This document shows, piece by piece, positions 9,354 to 18,779 of a DNA stretch of 52,044 nucleotides. The notes under the pieces were generated by a model that saw only the letters and a program-made list of their open reading frames with translations, was not told the DNA's origin and did no database searches. This stretch comes from an uncultured Clostridia bacterium (GTDB lineage Bacteria; Bacillota; Clostridia; Lachnospirales; Anaerotignaceae). Within the stretch, counting starts at the first letter, position 1. The number at the start of each line of letters is the position of its first letter. The stretch covers positions 1 to 52,044 of the forward strand of contig CALWSR010000022.1 in NCBI GenBank assembly GCA_944384265.1, in the 5' to 3' direction. The translations under genes and the position numbers were made by a program.

Positions 9354-10011
9354 GGGAATAAAGCTTTGATTGATTTATCCTATAAAAAAACGAAAGAGGA
9401 TGGAGATAAAAGGCCATTTGGACGTTATAGATATATGGTACGAGTATACAATCCAAATCTGGAGGAGCCTGCTGTATATGTAAAAAGAAGATTCTGATAG
9501 TTGGGATTTAGCAATCAATACCTGGAAAGCATTTTGTACATATAAACCCATAAAACAGATTGCTCCAGCATGGCATTTAGCTGCCAATATTCCAAATTTA
9601 ATAGATGTAAAAAATATATTATCTGAATCAGGGGCAAAAAGGTCTTATTTTACAAGCCTTGTCAACCTAAAGCAAAATATGAAGATTGGCATAATGGTAC
9701 AGAAGAAAATATTCCAATTCATTTGACAGAGAAAAAGAAATAGAAAGGATATTAGATGGTACTGCTTATAATCAAAGAATGAATCTGGAAGAGGTAAACC
9801 TATATACAGGGCTGGATTTGTATTTGAATGGAGAAAAGGTAGATTTTGACTACACAGCACCATATATAGATGAAAGGGGAATTGTTAAAATTCCTATGAT
9901 TTATGTGTTAAATGCAGCGGGAATTCCCAGTGTAGATGAATGGAACTATGAAGAAGATTCTACAGAGGTATTTAGACTGCATATGAAAAAAGATGGAAAA
10001 GAGATTGCTTG
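9354..10011 (+). pseudogene. Decayed gene of unknown function
   Basis: Three frames join into a protein of about 215 residues: an N-terminal part with RYRYMVRVYNPNLEEPAVY, a middle part (about 9487-9660) with SWDLAINTWKAFCTYKPI and WHLAANIPNLIDV, and a C-terminal part (about 9740-10011) with NLYTGLDLYLNGEKVDFDY ending KKDGKEIA. Frameshifts near 9487 and 9690-9740 break it. The family is not recognised. An apparent ATG start at 9779 yields a 77-residue product, but it lacks a ribosome site. Confidence 0.45.
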
Positions 10012-10047
10012 AGCAGTCTCTTTTTTTCAAGGGGTTAAGACTGTTTT

Positions 10048-10287
10048 GTGAGTACTTTAGAAAAATTAAACATATCGAAAGGAATTACAGAAATCCAAGA
10101 CAGAGCATTTCAGCACATTAGAGGACAAGATATATATACCATTGCTTCCTCTCACAAATTGTTTTACGATACTCATTTCGAAAATCATCACGATTCTATT
10201 TTTCATTCCAGCCCCAATTATTTAATAATTTATTCAAAAATAGACACAAATGCTACCTCCTCCAGCATTTATAGAAAAACCAACTGA
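10048..10287 (+). pseudogene. Possible BspA-type leucine-rich repeat fragment
   Basis: The frame contains LEKLNISKGITEIQDRAFQ, which fits one LRR_5/BspA repeat (consensus like ...P.GVTEIGDYAF). The remaining sequence is not repeat-like. There is no ribosome site before the GTG at 10048. It is probably a relic of a longer surface protein; the assignment rests on one repeat and is weak. Confidence 0.25.
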
Positions 10288-10726
10288 AGCTTATAAAAAG
10301 CGGAATCAATATCAGCATTCTACCAAAAGCAAGCCTATTTCCAAACGGACTGTTTTTTGATAAATAATATGGTTGTAGATTTCTGAAAGGAGGATATACA
10401 GGGAGATTTATGGTTTATTGCAGTTGATTTTTCTAAAGGCTGTTACAAAACAAGCATATAATAAAGCTGCTTTTATTTGTTGTGATATATATTATGAAAT
10501 AAAAAATACGGACGATATATATATATATATAATTTGGAAGCATATGCTCCATATTTTTTATAGCATGAAAAAAGAAATTGCTGTATGTTCTACTGTTTGG
10601 CTTAGAGATAGGTATCTATTTTTTTGATATTGAAAGAGAATTTCATATTCAGAGAGATTTAAGAGAGTGAATGATCTATTATTAATATAATAGATAGTTA
10701 TAATATAAAAGAAGGGGTGACTTATT
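10288..10726. other. Spacer with a TA-dinucleotide run
   Basis: No gene seen. It includes an alternating TA run at about 10516-10532, and AT-rich sequence with possible -10 elements (TATAAT at about 10700) before the gene at 10727. An AAGGAGG at 10385-10391 is followed only by a five-codon frame. Confidence 0.5.
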
Positions 10727-11203
10727 ATGAATACTGGTATGATGCAAAGCTTAATTGGTGCCGGTAATAGTATCAAGACGGCTTCTGTTTCCATGAATGT
10801 GTATATGCAAGCACGCAACAAGGGAGATGAAGAAACCATGCAGCGGGCTTTAGGCTATACTATGGAGCATATGGAGCAAGCAGAAAAGTATGGTGAAAAA
10901 TTAGAAGAGGCCACAAAGGAAGACCAAAAAGAAGCAGCAAAAAAAGCAGAAAAGGAAAAGGCAGAGGCGCTTGCAGAGAAAAAAGTAGAAAATCAAATGA
11001 AAAAAGAGCAAATGACTCAGCCATCGGCTTCTCAAACGGTAGATGAGGTACTGTTGAGTGAAGAAGCAAAACAGTACATTGAGCAGCAAGTGGAATTGGC
11101 AGTGAAATCAGAGGTTGTAACAGATGTGCCTAAAGTATATTCAGAAGAGGGAGCGTTTGAATCAGTAGCATTCAATGCTCTTGAACTTGACATAATGGTA
11201 TGA
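10727..11203 (+). CDS. Hypothetical protein with charged coiled-coil middle
   Basis: 158 residues with ribosome site AAGAAGGGG before ATG. The N-terminus (MNTGMMQSLIGAGNSIKTAS) is mildly hydrophobic, followed by an ALGYTMEHMEQAEKY helix. Residues about 55-95 are very rich in Lys, Glu and Ala, predicted coiled coil, and the C-terminus is acidic. No signal peptide or membrane helix. I do not recognise a named family, although similar short proteins with a MQSLxGAGNSIxTASVSMNVYMQARxKGD start occur in related Clostridia (recollection, not searched). The next gene on the same strand is 161 bp downstream, so co-expression is possible. Confidence 0.7.
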   Translation: MNTGMMQSLIGAGNSIKTASVSMNVYMQARNKGDEETMQRALGYTMEHMEQAEKYGEKLEEATKEDQKEAAKKAEKEKAEALAEKKVENQMKKEQMTQPSASQTVDEVLLSEEAKQYIEQQVELAVKSEVVTDVPKVYSEEGAFESVAFNALELDIMV

Positions 11204-11364
11204 TGTTGTTGGGGGCCTAAATATTTTAGACACCATTAGCATATTAACATAGTAAGCATTTATTTTTTTCAAAATGGTGTATCTATGGAAAAAAGCATAT
11301 CATGGGCAGTGCCTCATCTATTGTGAATATATCACCGGTTAAAAGGGAAAGGGAGTGTTTTTCA

Positions 11365-11916
11365 ATGGAAATTTCGGCAACATTAAATAATATTTCTTTA
11401 AAGGGAATTAAATTAAATGAAGGTATTTGCTTGAATCGAAAATCTACGCAAGCAGATACAAAAGAGGAAATACAAAAACAGCCAAAATATGATATTTTGG
11501 AATTGAAGGCAACAGGAGAAAATCAAAAACCATTATGTACTCAAGAAATAAAAATAGAGGGACCTCCAGAGTTTAGAAAAATTAGCTATGAAACAATGAA
11601 ATCTTTTGATAATATGATACATAATTCCATTGAATTGGCATCTAAAAAACATATTACAGGAGAAGAGCGCATTGGGTTTTTAAAAAAATGTGTCGTAAAC
11701 TGGGCAAATGATAAAAAAGAAAATGATGAGGAAATGTTTGCAATGTATGTAAAATTTTCTAAATCAAAGATTGAAGAAGGAAAAGTTCATTTAACAGGTT
11801 TACCATCAGATTTCACAATGGAGGACTACCATTATTATGTAGACAAATGGGAAGGTATATGGGAACAGCAAAGAAATGAATGGAATGCATTTTTCAAAAG
11901 AAATCATACCACATGA
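11365..11916 (+). CDS. Hypothetical cytosolic protein
   Basis: 183 residues from ATG 11365, chosen because AAAGGGAGTG lies just upstream; the frame is open for 21 codons further up, without a ribosome site. The first 45 residues are low in structure, residues 70-183 are helical and charged, with FRKISYETMKSFDNMIHNS and a Trp-rich end (WEGIWEQQRNEW). No signal peptide, membrane helix or recognised family. It follows the coiled-coil protein at 10727 on the same strand. Confidence 0.65.
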   Translation: MEISATLNNISLKGIKLNEGICLNRKSTQADTKEEIQKQPKYDILELKATGENQKPLCTQEIKIEGPPEFRKISYETMKSFDNMIHNSIELASKKHITGEERIGFLKKCVVNWANDKKENDEEMFAMYVKFSKSKIEEGKVHLTGLPSDFTMEDYHYYVDKWEGIWEQQRNEWNAFFKRNHTT

Positions 11917-12021
11917 TGCTGTACTGTAATAAAAGTAGTTTTTTACTAAACTAGGAAAGAAAAAAGCTGTTGCAAAATGAAATTGCAGCAGCAGACTGTA
12001 TACAGAATTTTTGAAAACAAT

Positions 12022-12062
12022 AAAAAGCCTGCTGTTATTTCCTCAAAAAGCAGCGGGCTTTG
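12022..12062 (+). terminator. Hairpin, probable terminator
   Basis: AAAGCCTGCTG (12024-12034) pairs with CAGCGGGCTTT (12051-12061) with one G-U pair and a 16-nt loop. It lies downstream of the gene ending at 11916. The T tract is short, so termination strength is uncertain. Confidence 0.45.
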
Positions 12063-12252
12063 GTGTATTGTTATTGCAAGAGGGCTGACATATTGCGGCT
12101 TAAGGATGCTGAAGCTGGCAGAAACAATAAGCCTGGGACTGGCCATAAAAAAGAAAGGGCTTAGACCAATCCCCATCTGGAGGAAGTGCCTGTCTTTTAA
12201 AAATAAGCAATATAGGGGTGCATGGGTTTGCCCCAGAATATAACCGACTGTA

Positions 12253-12281
12253 TTGACAAATTTATAGTAGATTGGTATAAT
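12253..12281 (+). promoter_or_regulatory. Sigma-A promoter of metK
   Basis: TTGACA (12253-12258) and TATAAT (12276-12281) with an exact 17-bp spacer, ending about 20 bp before the S-box aptamer. Both hexamers are perfect. Confidence 0.9.
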
Positions 12282-12302
12282 ATGTATTGAAAGTAAATAG
12301 AG

Positions 12303-12400
12303 CTTATCAAGAGTGGTTGAGGGAGAGGGCCCTGTGAAACCCGGCAACCAGCAGAAATGCATTGGTGCCAATTCCCCCGCAGTGTTGCGGAAGATGAGAG
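12303..12400 (+). promoter_or_regulatory. SAM-I (S-box) riboswitch
   Basis: The sequence has the standard S-box blocks in order: CTTATCAAGAG at the start of P1, GAGGGAGAGGGCCCTGTGAA and CCCGGCAACC in the core, GGTGCCAATTCC, and a closing GATGAGAG that pairs with the 5' strand. The P4 hairpin CCGCAGTGTTGCGG is visible. It lies between a perfect promoter and a terminator ahead of metK, so high S-adenosylmethionine should stop transcription. Confidence 0.95.
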
Positions 12401-12404
12401 AATG

Positions 12405-12428
12405 AAAAAGCCCTTAGGCTTTTTTTTG
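12405..12428 (+). terminator. Riboswitch-controlled terminator
   Basis: AAAAAGCC pairs with GGCTTTTT around a CTTA loop, followed by a T run. It directly follows the S-box aptamer and would be the expression platform. Confidence 0.9.
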
Positions 12429-12528
12429 TTGCATGAAAAAAAGCGGGCAGCTTTATAAAATCTCTTTCTTAGGAATATTTACTTGATGTGATGGTATAAA
12501 TTTTGACATTTTAAGGAGGAGTAACAAA

Positions 12529-13713
12529 ATGAGCAGAAGATTATTTACATCTGAATCTGTTACCGAAGGACATCCCGATAAAATTTGTGACCAGATTTCA
12601 GACGGTGTTTTAGACGCCATATTAGCAAAGGACCCACAGGCAAGGGTTGCCTGTGAAACAGCAACCACAACAGGCATTGTATTTGTCATGGGAGAAATTA
12701 CAACAAATGCTTATGTGGATATTGAGTCTATTGTAAGGCAAACACTGCGCAGCATTGGCTATGACAGAGCAAAATATGGCTTTGACAGCGAAACCTGCTC
12801 TGTTGTCACATCCATTCACGGACAGTCCCCTGACATTGCTTTGGGTGTGGACAAGGCCTATGAGGCAAAAAAAGGAGAGGACGACAGCCGGTTTGATACA
12901 GGTGCAGGGGACCAAGGCATGATGTTTGGATTTGCCTGTGATGAAACAGAGGAATTGATGCCTATGCCCATTTCATTGGCCCACAAGCTGACAAGAGCAT
13001 TGACAGATGCCAGAAAAAGCGGCTTGCTGCCTTATCTGCGTCCTGACGGCAAATCTCAGGTGACTGTGGAATATGTTGATGATAAGCCTGTGAGAGTGGA
13101 CACCGTTGTCATTTCCACACAGCACAGCCCTGATGTGGAGCAGGAAACCATTTATAATGATGTTTTGGAGCATATCATCAAAAAAGTGATTCCTGCACAG
13201 CTGTTAGATGAAAATACAAAATATTACATCAATCCCACAGGACGCTTTGTCATTGGCGGTCCTCAGGGGGACAGCGGCTTGACAGGCAGAAAAATCATTG
13301 TGGATACCTATGGAGGCTATGCGGCCCACGGCGGCGGTGCTTTTTCCGGAAAAGACCCTACAAAGGTAGACCGTTCTGCCTGCTATGCAGCCAGATATGT
13401 GGCAAAAAACATTGTTGCCAGCGGCATTGCCAAAAAATGTGAGGTACAGCTTGCCTATGCCATTGGTGTGGCAAAGCCTGTTTCCATATTGGTCAACACA
13501 TATGGCACAGGAAAAATTTCTGATGAAGAAATCACAGCATTGATTCAAAACAATTTTGATTTGCGTCCGGCAGCGATTATAGAAAATTTTGACCTGCGCC
13601 GTCCTATTTATCAAAAAACAGCGGCATATGGTCACTTTGGCAGAACAGACATTGATTTGCCTTGGGAAAAAACAGATAAAATCAGCGTATTTCAAAATGC
13701 TTTGAAATCATAA
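12529..13713 (+). CDS. metK: S-adenosylmethionine synthetase
   Basis: 394 residues, the normal family length, ribosome site AAGGAGGAG. It makes S-adenosylmethionine from methionine and ATP. Signatures seen: [12 protein letters not shown] at the N-terminus (ATP and Mg binding His and Asp), [10 protein letters not shown] in the middle, and [17 protein letters not shown], the glycine-rich loop. No missing motif. It is transcribed alone from the promoter at 12253 under the SAM-I riboswitch, giving product feedback, with a terminator at 13799-13837. Confidence 0.98.
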   Translation: MSRRLFTSESVTEGHPDKICDQISDGVLDAILAKDPQARVACETATTTGIVFVMGEITTNAYVDIESIVRQTLRSIGYDRAKYGFDSETCSVVTSIHGQSPDIALGVDKAYEAKKGEDDSRFDTGAGDQGMMFGFACDETEELMPMPISLAHKLTRALTDARKSGLLPYLRPDGKSQVTVEYVDDKPVRVDTVVISTQHSPDVEQETIYNDVLEHIIKKVIPAQLLDENTKYYINPTGRFVIGGPQGDSGLTGRKIIVDTYGGYAAHGGGAFSGKDPTKVDRSACYAARYVAKNIVASGIAKKCEVQLAYAIGVAKPVSILVNTYGTGKISDEEITALIQNNFDLRPAAIIENFDLRRPIYQKTAAYGHFGRTDIDLPWEKTDKISVFQNALKS

Positions 13714-13798
13714 AAAGGTTATTTTTTATATTTGTGTGTTACCGGCGTTTGTTTTGTTCAAACACCCATAAGCATAAAAAATACTGGCGAATGAAAAA

Positions 13799-13837
13799 AA
13801 ACCCTCTGATGGACAATCAGGGGGTGATTTTTTTTAT
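13799..13837 (+). terminator. metK terminator
   Basis: ACCCTCTGAT pairs with ATCAGGGGGT around a short loop, followed by a run of T. It lies between metK and recD2. Confidence 0.85.
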
Positions 13838-13891
13838 AAAAGGTGATAAAATAAAACCTATCTATGATATGGTATAAGGAGGTGGCAGTTT

Positions 13892-16135
13892 ATGGAACAA
13901 GAGGTATTGCATGGCACAATAGAAGATGTGATTTTTCAAAATATGGAAAATGGTTATGCTGTTTTTACAGTGTCCAGCGGTGAAACACAAACAACCTGTG
14001 TTGGAATTGTTCCTCACCTCCATACAGGAGAAAGCGTTGAAATCTCTGGAAACTGGACGGTCCATGCAACCTATGGAAAACAGTTTCAGGTGCAGTCCTA
14101 TGAAAAGTCTGTTCCCACTACGGAGGAAGGCATTGAAAAATATTTGGCCTCCGGTGTCATAAAGGGCATTGGTGCAAAAACAGCAAAAAAAATTGTGGAA
14201 CGCTTTGGAGAGGACAGCTTTTATATCATTGAGGAAAAAACAGAGCGTTTGGCAGAAATCAAAGGCATTACACTGGAAAAGGCACTGAAAATAGGCTCAT
14301 TGTTTCGGGAACAGCACCAGCAGAGAAAAGCAATGCTTTTTTTGCAGGATTTTGGTGTGACGCCCACATTTGCCATGAAAATATACAAAAAATATAAAGA
14401 CAGAACATTTGATGTGGTAAAAAACAATCCTTACCGTTTGGCGGACGATATTTTGGGCATTGGCTTTAAAATGGCGGACAAAATGGCTGCTGCGGCAGGC
14501 ATTCCCTTTGACAGCTCCGACCGGATTTGCTCTGCCATTAAATTTGTACTGAACAAGGCAGTAAACAACGGCAATGTTTTTTTGCCAAAACAAATCCTTT
14601 TGCAGCAAACAGAGGAGCTGCTGCAGCTTTATGATTTTGACATTGAAAATTATATCAAGGAGCTGCAAATCAACAATCAAGTTTGGCAGGAAAAAAGAGA
14701 GGGAATAGATTATGTCTATTTGACACCCTTATATTATGCAGAAATTGCAGTGGCCAAAAAGCTGCTGGAGCTGTCAGAGGATTTTCAGGGGCAAAACAGC
14801 CAGAATGTGGAAAGCTCCATTGCCTATGTGGAGGCACAAACGGGGATTTCGCTGGCACAGCAGCAAAAAAAAGCGGTGATAGATGCCATGACATACGGTG
14901 TGCTTATCATCACAGGAGGCCCGGGAACGGGCAAAACCACTACAATCAACACCATATTGAAAATATTGCAGGAGGAAGAAAACGACGTTTTGCTGGCGGC
15001 CCCTACGGGAAGAGCCGCAAAGCGCATCACAGAGGCCACAGGCATGGAGGCCCAGACCATCCACAGAATGCTGGGCATCAACTTTGTCACAGAGGACAGC
15101 CGCAGACAAACATTTGACAAAAATGAAGAAAACCCCATTGATGCAGATATCATTATCATAGATGAATCCTCTATGATAGATATTTCATTGATGCACAGCC
15201 TTTTAAGAGCAGTTGCTCCCGGCACTAGGCTGATATTGGTGGGGGATGTGGACCAGCTTCCTTCTGTGGGGGCAGGCAATGTGCTGAAGGATTTGATATG
15301 GAGTGAAAGGCTTCCTGTGGTGCGGCTGGAACAGATTTTCAGACAGGCACAGGAAAGCGCCATCATTATGAATGCCCACAGAATCAACCAGGGCAAAGCA
15401 CTGGTGCTTAATGAAAAGGAAAAGGATTTCTTTTTTGTCAAAAGGGCTTACAGTGAGGATGTGGTCCGTGCTATTGTGGAGCTGACAACAAAAAGACTGC
15501 CAAAATTTATGAACTGCCATGGTGTAAAGGATATACAGGTATTGACTCCCATGAGAAAAAGCCCCATAGGTGTACAGCATTTAAATGCTGTGCTTCAGCA
15601 GGCACTCAATCCCCCTGGGGAGGGAAAAAAGGAAAGAGCCTTTCGCAATATGATATTTCGAGAGGGGGATAAGGTGATGCAGATTAAAAACAATTATAAC
15701 ATTGTTTGGAAGGTTTATAATTCTCTGGGAAAAGTAAAGGATGAGGGCGTGGGCATATTTAACGGAGATGAAGGCACCATAACAGACATTGATGATGTGA
15801 ATGAAACATTGGATGTGACATTTGATGATGAAAAACGAGTCACATATGATTTTACACAATTAGAGGAGCTGGAGCTTGCCTATGCCATTACCATACACAA
15901 ATCTCAGGGCAGTGAATACCCTGTTGTGATTATTCCCATACACAATGGCCCCCCTATGCTGATGACCAGAAATTTGCTCTATACCGCAGTGACCAGAGCA
16001 AAAAAGCTGGTGGTGCTTGTGGGATTGGAGGAAAAAATTTCCGCCATGGTGGCAAATAAAAGAGAAATTGACAGATATTCCAGCCTGGCATATCGTTTAA
16101 AAAGCCTCTATGATTTTATGAATGGTATTTTATAA
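13892..16135 (+). CDS. recD2: RecD2-type ATP-dependent DNA helicase
   Basis: 747 residues, usual length for the RecD2 (RecD-like, without RecBC) family, ribosome site AAGGAGGTGG. Order of parts: OB-like N-terminal domain, helix-hairpin-helix region (about 90-200), Walker A GGPGTGKTT near residue 342, Walker B IIIIDESSMID, DVDQLPSVGAGN (motif III), and a C-terminal UvrD-like 2A/2B segment with AITIHKSQGSEYP. A 5'-to-3' helicase in DNA repair and replication stress is expected. No neighbouring recB or recC. It is probably its own unit. Confidence 0.95.
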   Translation: MEQEVLHGTIEDVIFQNMENGYAVFTVSSGETQTTCVGIVPHLHTGESVEISGNWTVHATYGKQFQVQSYEKSVPTTEEGIEKYLASGVIKGIGAKTAKKIVERFGEDSFYIIEEKTERLAEIKGITLEKALKIGSLFREQHQQRKAMLFLQDFGVTPTFAMKIYKKYKDRTFDVVKNNPYRLADDILGIGFKMADKMAAAAGIPFDSSDRICSAIKFVLNKAVNNGNVFLPKQILLQQTEELLQLYDFDIENYIKELQINNQVWQEKREGIDYVYLTPLYYAEIAVAKKLLELSEDFQGQNSQNVESSIAYVEAQTGISLAQQQKKAVIDAMTYGVLIITGGPGTGKTTTINTILKILQEEENDVLLAAPTGRAAKRITEATGMEAQTIHRMLGINFVTEDSRRQTFDKNEENPIDADIIIIDESSMIDISLMHSLLRAVAPGTRLILVGDVDQLPSVGAGNVLKDLIWSERLPVVRLEQIFRQAQESAIIMNAHRINQGKALVLNEKEKDFFFVKRAYSEDVVRAIVELTTKRLPKFMNCHGVKDIQVLTPMRKSPIGVQHLNAVLQQALNPPGEGKKERAFRNMIFREGDKVMQIKNNYNIVWKVYNSLGKVKDEGVGIFNGDEGTITDIDDVNETLDVTFDDEKRVTYDFTQLEELELAYAITIHKSQGSEYPVVIIPIHNGPPMLMTRNLLYTAVTRAKKLVVLVGLEEKISAMVANKREIDRYSSLAYRLKSLYDFMNGIL

Positions 16136-16634
16136 TATAACCATACAGCATAAAATCGTAAAAGCTTCTGTTCATAAAAGAGAGAAAAATGATATGGTAT
16201 TGTAAATGGGAAGCTTCAAAATGGAATAAAGGGATGACTGCAATAAAAAAGAAAGGGTTTTCAATGGCCTGCCTCCAGCAAAAAAGGAAAAATGGCAGCT
16301 TTTCCATTGTAAATCAGAACGGAAAGGGATTGGATTTGGCTGTGAGGCCTGTGTTTGATAGCTTTCTGTTTTTCATGGCTTGTATGAAAAGCCTCTCACT
16401 GCATTGGCAGAAACCATTTTACTAAGGGAAGGGCCAATTTGGAGGAATTTTAAAGGGCAGTGAAATGCTGTAAAAAAGGATATTTTTTATGGTTTGTATA
16501 GAAAAGGTTTTCATTTCATTGGCAGAAACCATTTTACTAAAGGAGGGCCAATTTGGAGGAATTTTAAAGGGAAATGAAATCCATGAATAGAGAAAAGCAA
16601 CAATATGGAATATCACAAAAGGGGATTATTTTTT
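16136..16634. other. Spacer with tandem repeat before comF-like gene
   Basis: No gene. It holds the 114-bp imperfect tandem repeat and, at 16189-16230, a short segment similar to the dispersed repeat at 2404 and 4292 (GGTATTGT, then GAAGCTTCAAAATGG). Confidence 0.5.
16370..16597 (+). repeat. 114-bp imperfect tandem repeat, two units
   Basis: Unit 1 (about 16370-16483) and unit 2 (about 16484-16597) share ATGG-TTGTAT-GAAAAG, ATTGGCAGAAACCATTTTAC and GGGCCAATTTGGAGGAATTT at a constant offset of 114 bp. The T-rich ATGG start of the unit is also similar to the start region of the following gene. Confidence 0.8.
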
Positions 16635-17351
16635 ATGGCTTTATGGAATATGTTTTTGCAGTGGCTTTATCCGCCCCATTGCCTATTTTGTCAGGATTTG
16701 CTGAAAATAGGAAGGGAAGCTGTATTGTGCAGTGATTGTCACAATGTGTTTTCATACAACGACGGAGCTGTTTGTCAAAAATGCGGCTGCAATTTATATG
16801 TCAGCCAAATATATTGTGACAGATGTGAAAAGGCAGACTTTGTGTTTGAAAAGGGGATTGCTGCATTTTCCTATGATAAAGTGAGAGATGGCATTGCCCA
16901 TTTTAAATTAAAGGGCTGGAAAAGAGATGCAAAGCCCTTTGCCCATATGATGGGGGACTATTTGCTGACCTGCTATCCGGAAATGGCACAGCAGTCGGAT
17001 TTGATTATACCTGTACCCATACATGATAAAAAACAGAAAAAAAGAGGCTTCAATCAGTCAGAGCTGCTGGCTGTGGAATTGGCAGAAAGAATACAAAAAA
17101 GGTGCAGTGCCAAAAATTTGAAAAGAATCAGAGAAACCATTCCCCAAAGCAGTCTTTCTGCAAAAGAAAGAAAAGAAAATATCAAAAATGCCTTTGCATT
17201 AGAAAATCCCCATGAAATACAACAAAAAACAATATTGCTGATAGATGACATTTTTACAACAGGCACCACCATCAACGAATGCGCCCGTGTGCTTTATGAA
17301 AATGGTGCCAAAGCTGTATTTTCTTTTTGCCTTTCTGTTGTGGAGCAATGA
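16635..17351 (+). CDS. comF: ComF-family protein (Zn ribbon plus phosphoribosyltransferase-like domain)
   Basis: 238 residues from ATG 16635, preceded by AAAGGGG; ten more codons are open upstream but without a better ribosome site. The N-terminal 65 residues have four CxxC-type pairs (CLFCQ, CSDC, CQKCGC, CDRC), the double zinc ribbon of ComFC/GntX proteins. The C-terminal domain has the PRTase motif ILLIDDIFTTGTT. In competent bacteria ComF helps import DNA; in other Clostridia the role is unclear. No other com genes are nearby. A terminator-like hairpin follows. Confidence 0.88.
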   Translation: MALWNMFLQWLYPPHCLFCQDLLKIGREAVLCSDCHNVFSYNDGAVCQKCGCNLYVSQIYCDRCEKADFVFEKGIAAFSYDKVRDGIAHFKLKGWKRDAKPFAHMMGDYLLTCYPEMAQQSDLIIPVPIHDKKQKKRGFNQSELLAVELAERIQKRCSAKNLKRIRETIPQSSLSAKERKENIKNAFALENPHEIQQKTILLIDDIFTTGTTINECARVLYENGAKAVFSFCLSVVEQ

Positions 17352-17403
17352 TTTGAAATAGAAAAAACAAAATATAAGAGGTTGTTACAAAATAATGGTG
17401 TAC

Positions 17404-17460
17404 ATAAAAGCCGGCTGCTTTTTGAGGAAATGCCACTCAAAAAAAGCCGGTTTTTTTTAT
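17404..17460 (+). terminator. Terminator after comF-like gene
   Basis: CTTTTTGAG pairs with CTCAAAAAAAG, extended by an outer CCGG/CCGG pair, and followed by eight T. The remainder of the spacer to 17732 shows nothing further. Confidence 0.65.
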
Positions 17461-17732
17461 TATTTGGAAAGCTTTTTTTTGTATAAGCTGCTGCAATTTC
17501 ATTTTGGCTTTCTATCATCAAAACCAAAGCTTCATATTCCAAAAAAAGCATTGGCAATGATGGGACAAAAAAGTGGTGTAAAACAAACACAAGCCCCTTA
17601 GCCGGTTTATGGGTGCTTGTGCAGCAAACGCTGGTAAAACACCCATATAAAAAATAGGGGCAGTTTTCCCACCAGGGGAAAAAAGAACCCCATTGGCGGC
17701 TTATAGTATGGAAATGTGTTTAAACTGGTTTG

Positions 17733-18563
17733 TTATAAAAAATAATTTTGTATAAAAGAAAAGAAGGGCTTTTCATTGCCGCAATGGGAACAGCGATAAG
17801 TACCATAAAAATAAGAAAGCATATTTGCTTCCTTTTCATTTCCCAAAAGATACAGCAAATTGCTGAGCCATACATATGTGTTTTCAAATGATTTTTTGTC
17901 CCATTGTCCTATGACAGATGGGGCAGGGGTGATAGGCTCTAATGTTTCCGGTTCATCAAAATAAATTTCTTCGTTTTCCTTTTTACATTCATCACAAAAT
18001 GTGCAGACATTTTCCCAAGAGGAGCAAAGCAGACAAAATGCAGTTTCTCTCTCTCCCAAAAGTGCTGTCAAAGCAGTGCAGAAAAATATTTTTTCATAGT
18101 ATTCCATTTCTTTTATATTTTGCATATTTTCGGCAAGAAAAGAAACGGCCTTTTGTTTGAATTGCTTAAGAGCAGCAGCATAGCTGTCCAAAATCTCTTT
18201 TTCTATGGCACGGCTTTTGTCAGAAAGCACATCTGTTGCAATGCAGCTGCCTATCTCTGACAATATGAGAAACTGCCATTTGATATCCTGTTCTGCTTGC
18301 TTTTGTTCATATAATTTTAAAACATAGGGCAGTGCAATATAAATGGCGTCATAAAATGTCATTTGATGGGAAAGGCATTCAGATAAATTGCAAAAAACAA
18401 TGGTATCGTCGTCTTGCGGCCGAGCATCCAAACGGCGCAGCTTCATTTGCGTATAAATAGGCTTGTGCTTCATCAAAAGCTCTATTTCTTCTTTTACAGA
18501 GCCATAAGCCCCTTTGTAAACATCCCAAAGAGGAGAGGAAAAATCCAATAGCTTTATTTCCAT
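17733..18563 (-). CDS. Hypothetical protein with C-terminal Cys pairs
   Basis: 276 residues, ribosome site AGGAAAGGA before the ATG at 18563. Mostly alpha-helical by appearance, with no signal peptide or membrane helix. Two Cys clusters in the second half, CTFCDEC (about residue 190) and CSHCGNEK (near 260), suggest a bound zinc. The N-terminus (LDFSSPLWDVYKGAYGSV) and helical body resemble contact-dependent immunity or HEAT-like helical proteins, but I do not recognise a defined family. It is alone on the minus strand between comF and thyA. Confidence 0.75.
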   Translation of the reverse strand: MEIKLLDFSSPLWDVYKGAYGSVKEEIELLMKHKPIYTQMKLRRLDARPQDDDTIVFCNLSECLSHQMTFYDAIYIALPYVLKLYEQKQAEQDIKWQFLILSEIGSCIATDVLSDKSRAIEKEILDSYAAALKQFKQKAVSFLAENMQNIKEMEYYEKIFFCTALTALLGERETAFCLLCSSWENVCTFCDECKKENEEIYFDEPETLEPITPAPSVIGQWDKKSFENTYVWLSNLLYLLGNEKEANMLSYFYGTYRCSHCGNEKPFFSFIQNYFL

Positions 18564-18779
18564 AAAAACAGCGTCCTTTCCTATTATGTTGTAAAAAAGT
18601 ATAGCATATAGATACAGTATTTACAATAAAAATACAAAAAATGACATTTTGGGACAATAGGTCTGCTTTATGGAAAAAAACAGCATATAAAAGTTATTTG
18701 ACAATCAAAAACATTTCTTTTTTTTTCATGGCTGTCATGGTAAAATGGATATAAAACAAAAAAAGAAGGGGTGTTTGCA

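Noticed and set aside
11977..12243. 88-residue plus-strand ORF before metK.
   Set aside because: It runs through a terminator-like hairpin, has no good ribosome site and no family resemblance.
18698..18746. Promoter for thyA: TTGACA at 18698 with TAAAAT near 18741.
   Set aside because: The spacing is about 37 bp, far from 17.
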